NCBI GenBank assembly: GCA_029261535.1
Contig: JAJDBF010000038.1
Location: forward strand, 62,001-126,000
Source of the DNA: Nitrospinaceae bacterium
GTDB taxonomy: Bacteria; Nitrospinota; Nitrospinia; Nitrospinales; Nitrospinaceae
DNA: 64,000 nucleotides
Direction: 5' to 3'
The translations under genes and the position numbers were made by a program. This document shows, in pieces, positions 43,034-55,584 of the stretch. The notes below the pieces were generated by a model that saw only the letters and a list, made by a program, of their open reading frames with translations, did not search any database and was not told where the DNA came from. Numbering within the stretch: position 1 is the stretch's first letter; each line of letters opens with the position of its first letter.

Positions 43034-43900
43034 ATGAAAAACCGAATTTTCAGTCTGGCTCTGATGTCGCTCCTCCTTTTCCCGGCCTGCGCGACGGAGC
43101 AAATGGTTATCCGCATGGCATCCCCCTTGATGCTGGGGCAGATGGCCTCCATACACGAAGAAAGCGACCTTGAGCTTGCCGACCGGGCCATTCCGGCAGG
43201 CATTAAAATGATGGAAGGCCTGCTCAAATCCGATCCCGAAAATACGGAATTGCTACTGCCTCTGGCTGAGGGGCTGTGCGATTATGCGTTCAGTTTTATT
43301 GAAGATGAGAACCCGGAGCGTGCCTCGAAGTTGTATTTAAGGGGGCGTGCCTACGCCAGCCGTGCCCTCACCCTCCTCGGCGGGCCAACACAACTGTCTG
43401 AGCTCAGTCAGGAACAATTCAAGAACACGGTTGCCTCCATTCCCGACAACGCCATGCCGTCTTTATACTGGACGGGCCGATGCTGGGCGGGTTGGTTGAT
43501 GCTCAATCTCGATGACCTGGAAGCTCTGGTGGCTATTTCAAAACTGGAAATCACCATGGATCGTGTTTTGAATTGGGACGCGACTTACGATTTTGCCGGG
43601 CCGCATATATTTTTTGGAGCCTTTTATGGATCCCGACCCAAATTGCTCGGCGGTAATCCGGAGAAATCGAAACATCATTTTGATCACGCGGTTCAATTGA
43701 CCCACGGCAAATTTTTGATGGCCCAGTATTTATACGCCAGGTGGTACGCTGTGAGGATTCAGGATCGCGAACTGTTTGAAAGTCTGCTCAATACTGTGAT
43801 TGAATCGCCAACGTCTGCCCTGCCTGAGCGCAGGCTCGCCAATGAAGTGGCCAGGGAAAAAGCCCAGGCCCTGCTTGAGGATGCTGATGTTTATTTTTAA
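43034..43900 (+). CDS. TRAP-transporter TatT-component lipoprotein
   Basis: A 288-residue predicted lipoprotein with a lipobox around LLFPAC at residue 20. The rest is helical TPR-like repeats (GLLKSDPENTEL, SKLYLRGRAYASRALTLL). This fits the TatT family, a trimeric TPR lipoprotein that binds a TRAP substrate-binding protein in Treponema. Its downstream neighbour encodes DctP-like TatP and overlaps by about 14 bases, which supports the call. The permease genes (DctQ/DctM) do not follow. Confidence 0.82.
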   Translation: MKNRIFSLALMSLLLFPACATEQMVIRMASPLMLGQMASIHEESDLELADRAIPAGIKMMEGLLKSDPENTELLLPLAEGLCDYAFSFIEDENPERASKLYLRGRAYASRALTLLGGPTQLSELSQEQFKNTVASIPDNAMPSLYWTGRCWAGWLMLNLDDLEALVAISKLEITMDRVLNWDATYDFAGPHIFFGAFYGSRPKLLGGNPEKSKHHFDHAVQLTHGKFLMAQYLYARWYAVRIQDRELFESLLNTVIESPTSALPERRLANEVAREKAQALLEDADVYF

Positions 43901-44954
43901 GAGACCCTCCAAAATAAAAAAGTCAAAATCTTACAATATGGTGTGCATCCTGTGCGGCATACTGGCCACCATGTTAATGGCATTGGTCATGTCGACGTTG
44001 CCGGTGAGCGAGGCTCACGCAGGGAAGAAAACCATTATCAAATTTGCGACGCTGGCACCGGAAGGGTCATCGTGGATGAAGCAGATGCGTCGCCTGGAAA
44101 AAGAGGTCAAGAAGGCGACCGACGGTCGGGTTCGGTTCAAGTTTTATCCCGGCGGGGTGTCGGGGGATGAAAGAGACGTTATTCGCAAAATGCGCATCGG
44201 GCAGGTGCACGCGGCAGGGTTCACCGGAGTCGGACTCGGCGAAATATTACCGGAAGTGCGCGTTCTGGATTTACCCTTCCTTTTAAAAGACGATAAGGAA
44301 ATGGTGCATTTGTATGAGCGGATGACGGATCATTTCTCTTCAGCGTTTGAGAAAAAGGGATACGTCCTGCTCGGCTGGGTGCCGGTGGGCTGGATTCATT
44401 TCTTCTCGAAGAAAGATGTAGGCACACTGGAAAGTTTGCGCCAGACCAAGGCCTGGATGTGGCAGGGTGACCCGCTGGTACAAGCGACTTACAAGGAACT
44501 GGGTATCAGCCCGCATCCATTATCGGTTACCGATGTGTTGATGGCGTTGCAAACCGGTATGGTGGAAACGGTGTATGCGTCTCCCATCGGGACGTTGGCT
44601 TTGCAGTGGTTCACCAAGGTGAACTACATGTCGCAAATTCGGATGGGGCATGCCAGCGGTGCGATTTTAATTTCCAAAAGGCAATTCAAAAAAATCCCGG
44701 ATAAGTACAAAGAGACGCTGAAAAAAATCAGTAAAAAATATCTGGCAGAGCTGGTAAAAAAAATAAACGCGGATAATGATAAAGCCATTCAGGTGATGCA
44801 GAAAAATGGTTTGAACTTATCGTCGCCACCCAGCCCTTCAGAATTGAAACGACTGCATGCGATGGGTGAGAAAATTCAAAAACGTCTCACCGGTAAATTG
44901 TTTGATCAAAAACTGCTGGGCCAGGTGAAGGCCCACCTCGCGGAAATCCGCTGA
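43887..44954 (+). CDS. TRAP substrate-binding protein DctP/TatP
   Basis: A 355-residue periplasmic solute-binding protein. The signal anchor has a basic n-region (FKRPSKIKKSK), then a hydrophobic core to VSEAHA. The DctP fold follows: KFATLAPEGSSWMKQM, GVSGDERDVIRKMRIGQVHA and the KVNYMSQIRMGHASG segment. The GTG/ATG choice is uncertain, with ATG 43938 another possibility. The overlap with tatT indicates coupling. The ligand (often a dicarboxylate or sugar acid) is not predictable from sequence. The membrane subunits are missing nearby. Confidence 0.85.
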   Translation: MFIFKRPSKIKKSKSYNMVCILCGILATMLMALVMSTLPVSEAHAGKKTIIKFATLAPEGSSWMKQMRRLEKEVKKATDGRVRFKFYPGGVSGDERDVIRKMRIGQVHAAGFTGVGLGEILPEVRVLDLPFLLKDDKEMVHLYERMTDHFSSAFEKKGYVLLGWVPVGWIHFFSKKDVGTLESLRQTKAWMWQGDPLVQATYKELGISPHPLSVTDVLMALQTGMVETVYASPIGTLALQWFTKVNYMSQIRMGHASGAILISKRQFKKIPDKYKETLKKISKKYLAELVKKINADNDKAIQVMQKNGLNLSSPPSPSELKRLHAMGEKIQKRLTGKLFDQKLLGQVKAHLAEIR

Positions 44955-44960
44955 TATCCC

Positions 44961-46604
44961 CTAACAATCTTTTACATACTCCTTTGCCCAGTCGGCAAGA
45001 GCCTCGCGCGAAATCTTGGCGTTGTGCCGGATGTCTACTGGAAACGCACGGTGGAATAAAATATCCTGAATATTTTTTGTGTGATCGAATTCTTGCCCGG
45101 TCTCTAACAGTTCGCTGACCAGCGTCAGTCGTTTCTCAAGGTTCTCCGCCAAAGTAGGATCGTGTAACTCGGCGATGATCACCGGCTTTTTTATTGTTTC
45201 CGGGCCGATACCCACCAGCGCAGAACGTTTGACCGCCGGATGGCGATTGAATATCGCTTCGCAGGCGATGGTGTACAACGTCCCCTGACCGGTGATGACC
45301 CGCTGACTTTTGCGACCGAGAAACCAGACCCGCCCGGCATCATCGACATAACCGATGTCGCCCATGCGATGCAGAACGCGCCCATCGTGGTTGATCTTGG
45401 CGTGCTCGGTCCGGGATTTCAATTCGAAATATTCGTGCGTGACCCACGGCGCATCGACCACCAGTTCTCCCACTTCCCCTTGCGGTAACTCCAGACTGTC
45501 CTGCCATCGGGCCACCGGCCCATCATGCACTGGCATGATCCTTAACGTCAGGCCGGGCACCGGTTTACCGACGCAGATGCCAAGACCTTGTGTGGTTTTC
45601 TCCCAGGTGTCGCTGACGATGGTGCGGTGTTCAATATTGCAAACAGGCAGGGCTTCGGTAGCACCGTAAGGTGTGTAGACCTGCACATTTTCTTGCAGGA
45701 CAGTGTCAAACCGTTCCAGCAGGGGGCCGGGTACCGGCGCACCGGCGATGAGGATGCATTTGAGGTGTGGCAGTTTGATTTTATTCTTTTGGCAATAGCG
45801 CGTCACTGTATCCCACAATGCAGGTGAGCCAAAACTGTTGACCACTTTAAATTGTTCAACAGCGCGGATGATGCTGGGCGGATGAACTTCGGCGGGGCGG
45901 GTCGGGTCCATATCAGGAATCACGCAGGTCATGCCGAGGGCCACACCGAACAGGGCGAACAGGGGGAAGGTCGGCAGGTCAACTTCCCCCGGCTCAATCT
46001 GGTAAAGCGTGCGTAGAATTTGCGTCTGCTGGAAAAACATGGCGTGGGTGTACACCACCCCCTTGGACGGGCCCGTACTACCGCTGGTGAACAGAATGGC
46101 CGCCGGATCATCGCCCTGCTTTTCTTCAGTAGAAAAATCTTTTCTGCCGGACTTTCTGACTTTGTTCAAGGTGGGGCCGCCCCACAGCCAGCGTGTGCCT
46201 ACGGTGACTCGCTTCCGGACACTTTTGAATTGCTGGCGAAATACCAGACCGGCGGCGTGAGCCAGCGGAATTCCGATCAGCCCTTCCGGGCGAACATTTT
46301 CGATGCACTGCAAAACATTTTTTCTGCCGAGACCGGGATCGATCAGAACCGGCACCGCACCGATACGAAACAAGGCAAACGTCAGTGCGAGGAAATCAAT
46401 GCCGGGCGGCACCATCAAAAGTACCCGGTGTCCCTTGAGAAATCCATAGCGCACCAGCCCGCCAGCCAGCCGGTTGGACTCTTCGTTGAGCTGGCGATAT
46501 GTGATCGTGGTGGTGCCGCTGGCTCGCGGGACATGTATGGCAGGCAGGTCGGGCTGTGATTGCGCTAGAGCATCTAACAGTGACGCGATATTTTGCGAAC
46601 TCAT
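44961..46604 (-). CDS. OleC-like AMP-dependent ligase
   Basis: A 547-residue adenylate-forming enzyme. Motifs are AILFTSGSTGPSKGVVYTH (A3), YTPYGATEALP (A5), and GDIGYVDDAGRVWFLGRKSQRV (A7/A8). The late Lys is in RHNAKISREALADW. The start SSQNIASLLDALAQSQPDLPAI and the VTVGTRWLWGGP region resemble the OleC group that makes beta-lactones from 2-alkyl-3-hydroxyacids. OleA/B/D are not nearby. Acyl-CoA or acyl-ACP ligase activity for another lipid path is the alternative. Confidence 0.72.
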   Translation of the reverse strand: MSSQNIASLLDALAQSQPDLPAIHVPRASGTTTITYRQLNEESNRLAGGLVRYGFLKGHRVLLMVPPGIDFLALTFALFRIGAVPVLIDPGLGRKNVLQCIENVRPEGLIGIPLAHAAGLVFRQQFKSVRKRVTVGTRWLWGGPTLNKVRKSGRKDFSTEEKQGDDPAAILFTSGSTGPSKGVVYTHAMFFQQTQILRTLYQIEPGEVDLPTFPLFALFGVALGMTCVIPDMDPTRPAEVHPPSIIRAVEQFKVVNSFGSPALWDTVTRYCQKNKIKLPHLKCILIAGAPVPGPLLERFDTVLQENVQVYTPYGATEALPVCNIEHRTIVSDTWEKTTQGLGICVGKPVPGLTLRIMPVHDGPVARWQDSLELPQGEVGELVVDAPWVTHEYFELKSRTEHAKINHDGRVLHRMGDIGYVDDAGRVWFLGRKSQRVITGQGTLYTIACEAIFNRHPAVKRSALVGIGPETIKKPVIIAELHDPTLAENLEKRLTLVSELLETGQEFDHTKNIQDILFHRAFPVDIRHNAKISREALADWAKEYVKDC

Positions 46605-46646
46605 GCGGACCGTCCCGAAGAAATGCGGAGTGTTGCTATTGACCGC

Positions 46647-47405
46647 TCAAACATCGAGAGCGGATTTGACCAGAGGCAGAGACACTTTCTTTTTTTCCTG
46701 CAGGGATTTCGTATTGATTTTTTCAATCGCGCTTTTCAGCGACGGGTAGTCCCTTGGCAATCGTTGAATCAGGAAATTGACAACGCGTTCCGGCAATTCC
46801 AGGCCACGATCTTTTCCCAGCTTGAGCAGAACCGAGGTCAGCGCGTCTTCGCTCAGGATATCGAGGCCAACGGTCAGGCCCCACTGGAAGCGTGATTTCA
46901 GGTACGATTCGGTTTCCTTCAATTGGCCCGGTGGAAGCAGGCTGGTCAGCGCGAGGCGATCGCCGTTGTCTCGCAGGGTATTGTACACCTGATACAAAAT
47001 TTCCTGAGCTTGTGGCATTCCGGTCAAACAATCGACATCATCCATCAAGAGCAACTGGTGGCGTGAAACCTCATCGGCCCACACCAGCCCCTGCTCAGGT
47101 GTGGTCGAATTTAATTTCTGGATCCACTCCTTGCAGGAAATATAAAGAGTGTCGCGCCCATGTTGCGACGCTTCGTTTCCCATAGCCATCAGCAGGTGGG
47201 TTTTGCCCGAGCCCGTCCCTCCGGAAATAAACAGGGATTGAAACGGCGCGTCAACATCACGCACCAGGCTTTTAGCTGAAGACAAGGCAAACGCGGAGGC
47301 GGTGGATTCGATAAAACTGTCGAAACTAAAAAGAGACTGGGCGGGGAACCGGAAAAGAAACTGAGCGTTGCCAGAATCACCGGAGGTGGAAGACGGACCC
47401 GCCAT
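46647..47405 (-). CDS. hda: Hda-like DnaA-related ATPase lacking DNA-binding domain
   Basis: A 252-residue AAA+ protein related to DnaA domain III. Walker A is GGTGSGKTHLL (about residue 64), and Walker B is LLLMDDVDCL. The sensor region (LALTSLLPPGQL) and the C-terminal lid helices remain. There is no DnaA domain IV helix-turn-helix. In E. coli, Hda with the clamp stimulates DnaA-ATP hydrolysis. No obvious clamp-binding motif was checked at the N-terminus. It belongs to a four-gene minus-strand unit with the lipoprotein and DUF2065 genes. Confidence 0.75.
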   Translation of the reverse strand: MAGPSSTSGDSGNAQFLFRFPAQSLFSFDSFIESTASAFALSSAKSLVRDVDAPFQSLFISGGTGSGKTHLLMAMGNEASQHGRDTLYISCKEWIQKLNSTTPEQGLVWADEVSRHQLLLMDDVDCLTGMPQAQEILYQVYNTLRDNGDRLALTSLLPPGQLKETESYLKSRFQWGLTVGLDILSEDALTSVLLKLGKDRGLELPERVVNFLIQRLPRDYPSLKSAIEKINTKSLQEKKKVSLPLVKSALDV

Positions 47406-47407
47406 GG

Positions 47408-47848
47408 TTATTTGGGGCCGACGTTGATCTCGACGTGGGTTTTGCTGAAGGAAGGCTCCACCATGATCGTGCAAATCTGGCCCTCCTGTTCATAAACCAT
47501 CACCGTGATTTTTTGTTCCATGATGCTGATAGACGACCATCCTTTGGTCACCATTTCATTGCGATAAAACTCGATCACCTCATCTTCATCGTTCCAGCCG
47601 GAGAGATGAAGTTTCCCCACCTTGACAGCACCACTGCCGGACTCATAGATGAAGGATTTATTGCGATCCAGATCGAACCCCGGCGGGATCGGAACATTGC
47701 CAAACCGGGTGGTGAGAGCGACGGGACTCTGAGTCCCTTCTTCTCCCGGTGGCGGTTGGACCGGTTCCATAAGTGCGCATGCCGAAAGATTCCCGGCGAG
47801 CAGAGCAATGAGAAAGATTCGAAATTTTTGAGATCGGTAGATTTTCAT
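47408..47848 (-). CDS. Hypothetical lipoprotein
   Basis: A 146-residue lipoprotein precursor with signal and lipobox LSAC (Cys24). The mature domain has PIPPGFDLD, a GKLHLSGWNDEDEVIEFYRNEM and a GWSSI segment, then beta strands ending in KTHVEINVG. I cannot name the family. It overlaps the DUF2065 gene by 4 bases. Confidence 0.65.
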   Translation of the reverse strand: MKIYRSQKFRIFLIALLAGNLSACALMEPVQPPPGEEGTQSPVALTTRFGNVPIPPGFDLDRNKSFIYESGSGAVKVGKLHLSGWNDEDEVIEFYRNEMVTKGWSSISIMEQKITVMVYEQEGQICTIMVEPSFSKTHVEINVGPK

Positions 47849-48045
47849 GAGGAGACCGTAAGAGATTTGCCCACATAGACCAGACCCAGGCCGAGGATCA
47901 TGACGACGAGGCCGATGGTTCTGAGGGTGGAGTTGGGAAGTTCTTTAACTTTGCTGAGCCATTCTTTGTACTGGTTGGGGAAGCAGAAAAAAGGGAATCC
48001 CTCGAAGAGCATCATCAAACCCGCGGCGGTGAGGAAGAATGCCAT
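47845..48045 (-). CDS. DUF2065 membrane protein (YjeT-like)
   Basis: A 66-residue protein with two membrane helices (about 5-22 and 42-62), ending in a short basic/polar tail. It matches the layout of YjeT/DUF2065, small inner-membrane proteins often near hfl genes. The lipoprotein gene follows with a 4-base overlap. The role is unknown. Confidence 0.75.
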   Translation of the reverse strand: MAFFLTAAGLMMLFEGFPFFCFPNQYKEWLSKVKELPNSTLRTIGLVVMILGLGLVYVGKSLTVSS

Positions 48046-48583
48046 GCTTCAAAAATCCAGTTGGAGGGAGTCTGTCTGCAAACGGATGGACCTGTCGGGC
48101 AGAACCATAGTTGCGAATGGGGCACTGAATCAGGCGTTGGCTTGATATTTACTACCGAAGGCCTGACTCGATTATCTGCAATCCGGTTTCGGTAGTCAAT
48201 GGGGAAATCCTCACAGCCGGACCCTGAACATCACGCCATCCACCCAGGGCGGCGAGAGATACGGGCGGGATTCGCCGTTAATCAGGCTGAAAAGACCGGA
48301 CAAAACGGTGTTGTTAATTGCGAAAGCACCATTATATAATAAGTTATTGGACGTTCACGTCAAAGGCGTTTGGTCGCAGGAGGCGGCCTTCCCTGCGGCA
48401 GGGTGAAAAGAGGGTTTGCTCATAGCTTTGCTCGCCGGGCGAATGTTTTTTTTATGATCTGATTCTTGACGGGATTGAAGGAGGCCTCTCATCTAAACGA
48501 ATTTGTAAGAGCCCTGAAATCCGTTGGTACAATTATAAGGTTCACTTATCCCTAATCTGCTTCTGCAAAAGAAAGGTTTCTCC
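48046..48583. other. Long intergenic region before htrA
   Basis: 538 bases with no convincing gene. It holds an inverted repeat ACTACCGAA (48151-48159) / TTCGGTAGT (48188-48196). A TACAAT hexamer (48528-48533) lies about 50 bases before the htrA start and could be a -10, but no fitting -35 is visible. Confidence 0.45.
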
Positions 48584-50092
48584 ATGACAGGCCTCAAAAG
48601 TAAATGGTGTGTTTCACTTCTTCTGGCAATTTTATTGTGTTTCCCCGTTAGCCAGGGTTCCGGAATATTAACGGGTGCGCTGTTGGAAGAAGCCTCGGCT
48701 CTGACCGCAGAAAATATGGCATTAGGGAGCAATATTTTTGTCGATATCGCCAAGAAGCAGAATCCGGCGGTGGTCAATATCAGCGTGAAAGCTAAAGGTC
48801 CGGAACCTACGGTGCGTGCTCCGGCTCCCAAGCGTCCCAGGCCCAACCCGAACCCGAATGCTCCGCGAGGACAGGACCCGTTCCGTGATTTTTATGACCG
48901 TTTTTTTGGCGAACGGGAGAACAACAATCGACCGAAGCGCGGCATGGGTTCCGGATTTATCATTGACGAAAAGGGGCACATTCTCACCAATTATCACGTC
49001 GTTGACGGTGCGGATGAGATCATCGTCTCTGTGACGATGGGGGATGAAGAAAAAGAAATCAACGCCACGCTGATCGGGCACGATTCCAAAACCGATATTG
49101 CCCTCATCAAGCTGGTGCCGGACAAAAAAAATCCGCTGACGTTTCATCATCTGAATTTTGGCAACTCCGACAAGCTGGAAGTGGGCGAGTGGGTGATGGC
49201 CATCGGTAATCCGTTTGGCCTGAGTCATACGGTAACGGTGGGCGTTGTCAGTGCCAAAAACCGGACCATCGGTGCCGGACCCTATGACGAATACATTCAG
49301 ACCGATGCTTCAATCAACCCCGGCAACAGCGGCGGTCCTTTGATCAACATCAAGGGTGAAGTCATCGGAATCAACACTGCCATTATCTCGGGCAACACTG
49401 GCGGCAATGTCGGCATCGGTTTTGCCATCCCGATCAATGTCGCCAAAGGGATCCTCGATGACCTGCGCGAAAAAGGCACTGTCACCCGTGGCTGGCTGGG
49501 TGTCATGATTCAAAAGATCACACCAGAGCTTGCGGATTCCTTCAAGCTCAAGGACGATAACGGAGCGTTGGTGGGTGACGTTATCCCTGATGGTCCCGCA
49601 GATAAATCGGGGATCAAACGGGGCGACGTGATCGTCCGTTTCAACAATCAGAATGTTAAAGAAATGGAAGAGTTGCCAAAAATTGTAGCCAATACGAAAC
49701 CGGGCAAGGCCGTTCCTGTTGAAGTGATCCGTGACGGAAAAACCGAAACGATTCAGGTCACCATCGCTGTACTGAAAGACACCCAAACCAGGGTGGCCTC
49801 TTTGCCACGCGACCAGTTGGGGATGGAAGTGCAGGACATCACCGATGAACTGGCGAAATCATTGAAGCTGGATACCACCGAAGGTGTTCTGGTGTCCAAT
49901 GTCGTCCAGGGTAAATCCGCAGGAGAAGCGGGCCTCAGGCGCGGTGATGTGATTACTGAGATCAATCGCAAGCCGGTGCGTCACATTAGCGATTACCGCA
50001 GTCAGACGACCAGCCTCAGTGAAGGTGATACCGCCTTGATGCTGATCCGGCGTGGCGGTTCGACGATTTACATTGCGGTTAAAATCAAGTAA
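48584..50092 (+). CDS. HtrA/Do-like periplasmic serine protease
   Basis: 502 residues with a signal peptide (VSQGSGILTG... after a hydrophobic core). The trypsin-like domain has catalytic His in NYHVVDGADE, Asp in SKTDIALIK and Ser in SINPGNSGGPL. Two PDZ domains follow (about 290-370 and 395-490), with ends RGGSTIYIAVK. It degrades or refolds misfolded envelope proteins. It is followed by a 10-base perfect hairpin, then by a second htrA. Confidence 0.92.
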   Translation: MTGLKSKWCVSLLLAILLCFPVSQGSGILTGALLEEASALTAENMALGSNIFVDIAKKQNPAVVNISVKAKGPEPTVRAPAPKRPRPNPNPNAPRGQDPFRDFYDRFFGERENNNRPKRGMGSGFIIDEKGHILTNYHVVDGADEIIVSVTMGDEEKEINATLIGHDSKTDIALIKLVPDKKNPLTFHHLNFGNSDKLEVGEWVMAIGNPFGLSHTVTVGVVSAKNRTIGAGPYDEYIQTDASINPGNSGGPLINIKGEVIGINTAIISGNTGGNVGIGFAIPINVAKGILDDLREKGTVTRGWLGVMIQKITPELADSFKLKDDNGALVGDVIPDGPADKSGIKRGDVIVRFNNQNVKEMEELPKIVANTKPGKAVPVEVIRDGKTETIQVTIAVLKDTQTRVASLPRDQLGMEVQDITDELAKSLKLDTTEGVLVSNVVQGKSAGEAGLRRGDVITEINRKPVRHISDYRSQTTSLSEGDTALMLIRRGGSTIYIAVKIK

Positions 50093-50118
50093 GTATTCCA
50101 ACCTGTTGTTGAAAATAA

Positions 50119-50142
50119 CCCGGCGGACTTTGGTCCGCCGGG
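50119..50142 (+). terminator. Perfect hairpin between the two htrA genes
   Basis: CCCGGCGGAC (50119-50128) and GTCCGCCGGG (50133-50142) form a perfect 10-base stem around TTTG. Only a broken T-rich run follows (ATTGTATTTTTC), so this is a weak terminator or an RNA processing signal. Confidence 0.5.
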
Positions 50143-50162
50143 AATTTCCCATTGTATTTTTC

Positions 50163-53575
<3,413 letters not shown>

Positions 53576-53701
53576 TTTTCCGGTGGTTGCGAAAGAAATC
53601 CCGCTTCTTTAAATCAGCAGGTATTTTTCCCCCATGGAGCCTCAGTGAGACTGGCCCCTTGGAGAAAGAGTGTTAAATGTAAGGAGGGGGGCGCGATCAA
53701 A

Positions 53702-55051
53702 TCAGGTGACTCTGCGGGGGGGTCTGCCGGAACGATTTTTTCTGGCAGAGGAACCGCTGGAGCGACCTCTTCCCTGAGAACCACGGGGTCCGCCGGAAGA
53801 ATTGGAATTTCCTGGGCGTCGACCTCTGTTTTCCCTCGGACCGCTGAAGCGTTTGCGCGGTGGGGCTTTCGGGGTGCCTTCTTTTTCATCAATGAACATA
53901 TTTTCTTCCGGCCATTCAACCGGAATGGGATGCTCCAGGGCTTCTTCAATACGCTCCAGGTTAAGCGCATAATCCTCGCAGGCCAGGCTGATGGCATCGC
54001 CTTTTGCTCCGGCCCGTGCGGTGCGACCGATCCTGTGAATATAATCTTCTGAATCCTGCGGTAGATCGTAGTTGATGACGTGAGTGACACCGTCAATATG
54101 AAGACCGCGTGATGCCACATCGGTGGCGATCATGATAGGCAACTCTCCGGTGGTGAATTTTTCCAGCATGGAGATGCGCTTGCGTTGAGGCAGGTCGCCG
54201 CTGATCACCCCGGCCGGATAATCGTTGTAGTTGAGTTTTAACTCCAGTTTTTCTGCTTCCCATTTGGTGTTGGTGAAAATCAGGATTTTGTCGCCACTTT
54301 CCTGCTTCAGAATTCCCAGTAGAAGACGAAATTTCTCATGACTGCCCACGTGGTACAGCCACTGCTTGACCTGGTCGACGACTTTCTTTTCCGGATTGAT
54401 TTTGATTGGAACCGGGTCGTTCATATGTTCGTAGCACAATTCCATGACCCGGAAATTGAGCGTTGCCGAATACAGCATCGACAGTCGTTCATTATATTTT
54501 GTGGTGTTCCTCAGGATGTAGCGAATGTCGGAAATGAAGCCCATATCGAACATGCGGTCAGCTTCGTCTATGACCAGCACTTCAACCGACTTCAGGCTGA
54601 ATAATTTTTGTTTGTAAAAATCAATCAGTCTTCCCGGTGTGACGATCAATACATCGATCCCTTCCTGAATCTGGCGTTTCTGTTTTTCGTAATCCATGCC
54701 ACCGAAAATACAGAGGACTTTGAGCTCGCAATATTTTCCAAGCATGACCGCATCAATTTCAATTTGACGCGCCAGTTCACGCGTCGGGGCGATCACCAGG
54801 GCGCGTGGTGCGATCTTGCCACGGTCTTTTTCTTCGGAACGGGGCTTGCTTAATAGTTGAGTGAATATGGCGATTAGAAACGCCGCAGTTTTTCCGGTTC
54901 CCGTTTGAGCTTGCCCGGCGACATCTTTTCCTTCAAGTGTTATGGGAAGTGTCTGTGCCTGGATGGGGGTGCATTCGGTAAATCCGGCTTCCTTGATTCC
55001 CTGCATCAGGGAGTCGGGCAGGGGAAGCGACTCAAACTTTAATGAATCCAA
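53702..55051 (-). CDS. rhlB: DEAD-box RNA helicase, RhlB-like
   Basis: A 449-residue helicase. Motifs: AQTGTGKT (I), PTRELARQ (Ia), VIDEADRMF (II, DEAD), SATLN (III), and HRIGRTARAG (VI). The GLHIDGVTHVINYDLP and the ALNLERIEEALEHPIPVEWPE region resemble E. coli RhlB. The C-terminus (about 400-449) is Arg/Gly/Ser-rich and disordered, as in RNA-binding tails. RhlB partners RNase E/PNPase in the degradosome; pnp is at 16-18 kb. Confidence 0.9.
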   Translation of the reverse strand: MDSLKFESLPLPDSLMQGIKEAGFTECTPIQAQTLPITLEGKDVAGQAQTGTGKTAAFLIAIFTQLLSKPRSEEKDRGKIAPRALVIAPTRELARQIEIDAVMLGKYCELKVLCIFGGMDYEKQKRQIQEGIDVLIVTPGRLIDFYKQKLFSLKSVEVLVIDEADRMFDMGFISDIRYILRNTTKYNERLSMLYSATLNFRVMELCYEHMNDPVPIKINPEKKVVDQVKQWLYHVGSHEKFRLLLGILKQESGDKILIFTNTKWEAEKLELKLNYNDYPAGVISGDLPQRKRISMLEKFTTGELPIMIATDVASRGLHIDGVTHVINYDLPQDSEDYIHRIGRTARAGAKGDAISLACEDYALNLERIEEALEHPIPVEWPEENMFIDEKEGTPKAPPRKRFSGPRENRGRRPGNSNSSGGPRGSQGRGRSSGSSARKNRSGRPPRRVT

Positions 55052-55584
55052 TGTGGAACTCCAGACTGACAGGCAGGAACTAAAAGGGTTATCTGCATGG
55101 TGGGTGAATAAAATACGATCTTAACACCTTAATGTACCAAAGGCACCTTTAAAAATCCCGTTTGACCCTGCCCCTCGCGGCCCACAAATACTTTAGATCA
55201 AAACAGGCATCCCTGTCGGGTTCACACTCATGGTATTTTTATTGATGAAAAAGTTCTGGAAATGTTCCGGCAATGTCTTGTTGCTCTCGGCATTTTTCTT
55301 GACACAAGACCTGCCCAAATGGTTCAATGGCGGCCTGTTTCAAACCTGCTTTTCAGCATGATGTGGCCCATTTTCCCTAACTGAATTCAGCATGTTTTTT
55401 TCGACAAGGTGTCTTGCCCGTAAGGCGAATGTGAATTGTTGCTGGTGGTCATTCAGGTATTGGGGAACTGCACAGGCTTGCACGAATTGAGGAGCGTCTT
55501 TGTAGAAAACGTTCGGCGGTGAGTGGCTGAACAGATTTGAAAAGCTGGAATTTTGAGAGTTCTTTTGGAAAGGTTTAACAGTCA
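55052..55584. other. Intergenic region before the sdh operon
   Basis: 533 bases with no convincing gene. GGCACCTTTAAAAAT (55142-55156) is a fragment of the inverted-repeat family. A -35-like TTGACA (55299-55304) and TTCAAT (55323-55328) stand 18 bases apart and could form a weak promoter about 250 bases from sdhA. Confidence 0.4.

Noticed and set aside
55231-55362. 43-codon frame with one possible membrane helix
   Set aside because: No ribosome site, no family and no coding bias evidence; probably chance in an AT-rich gap.
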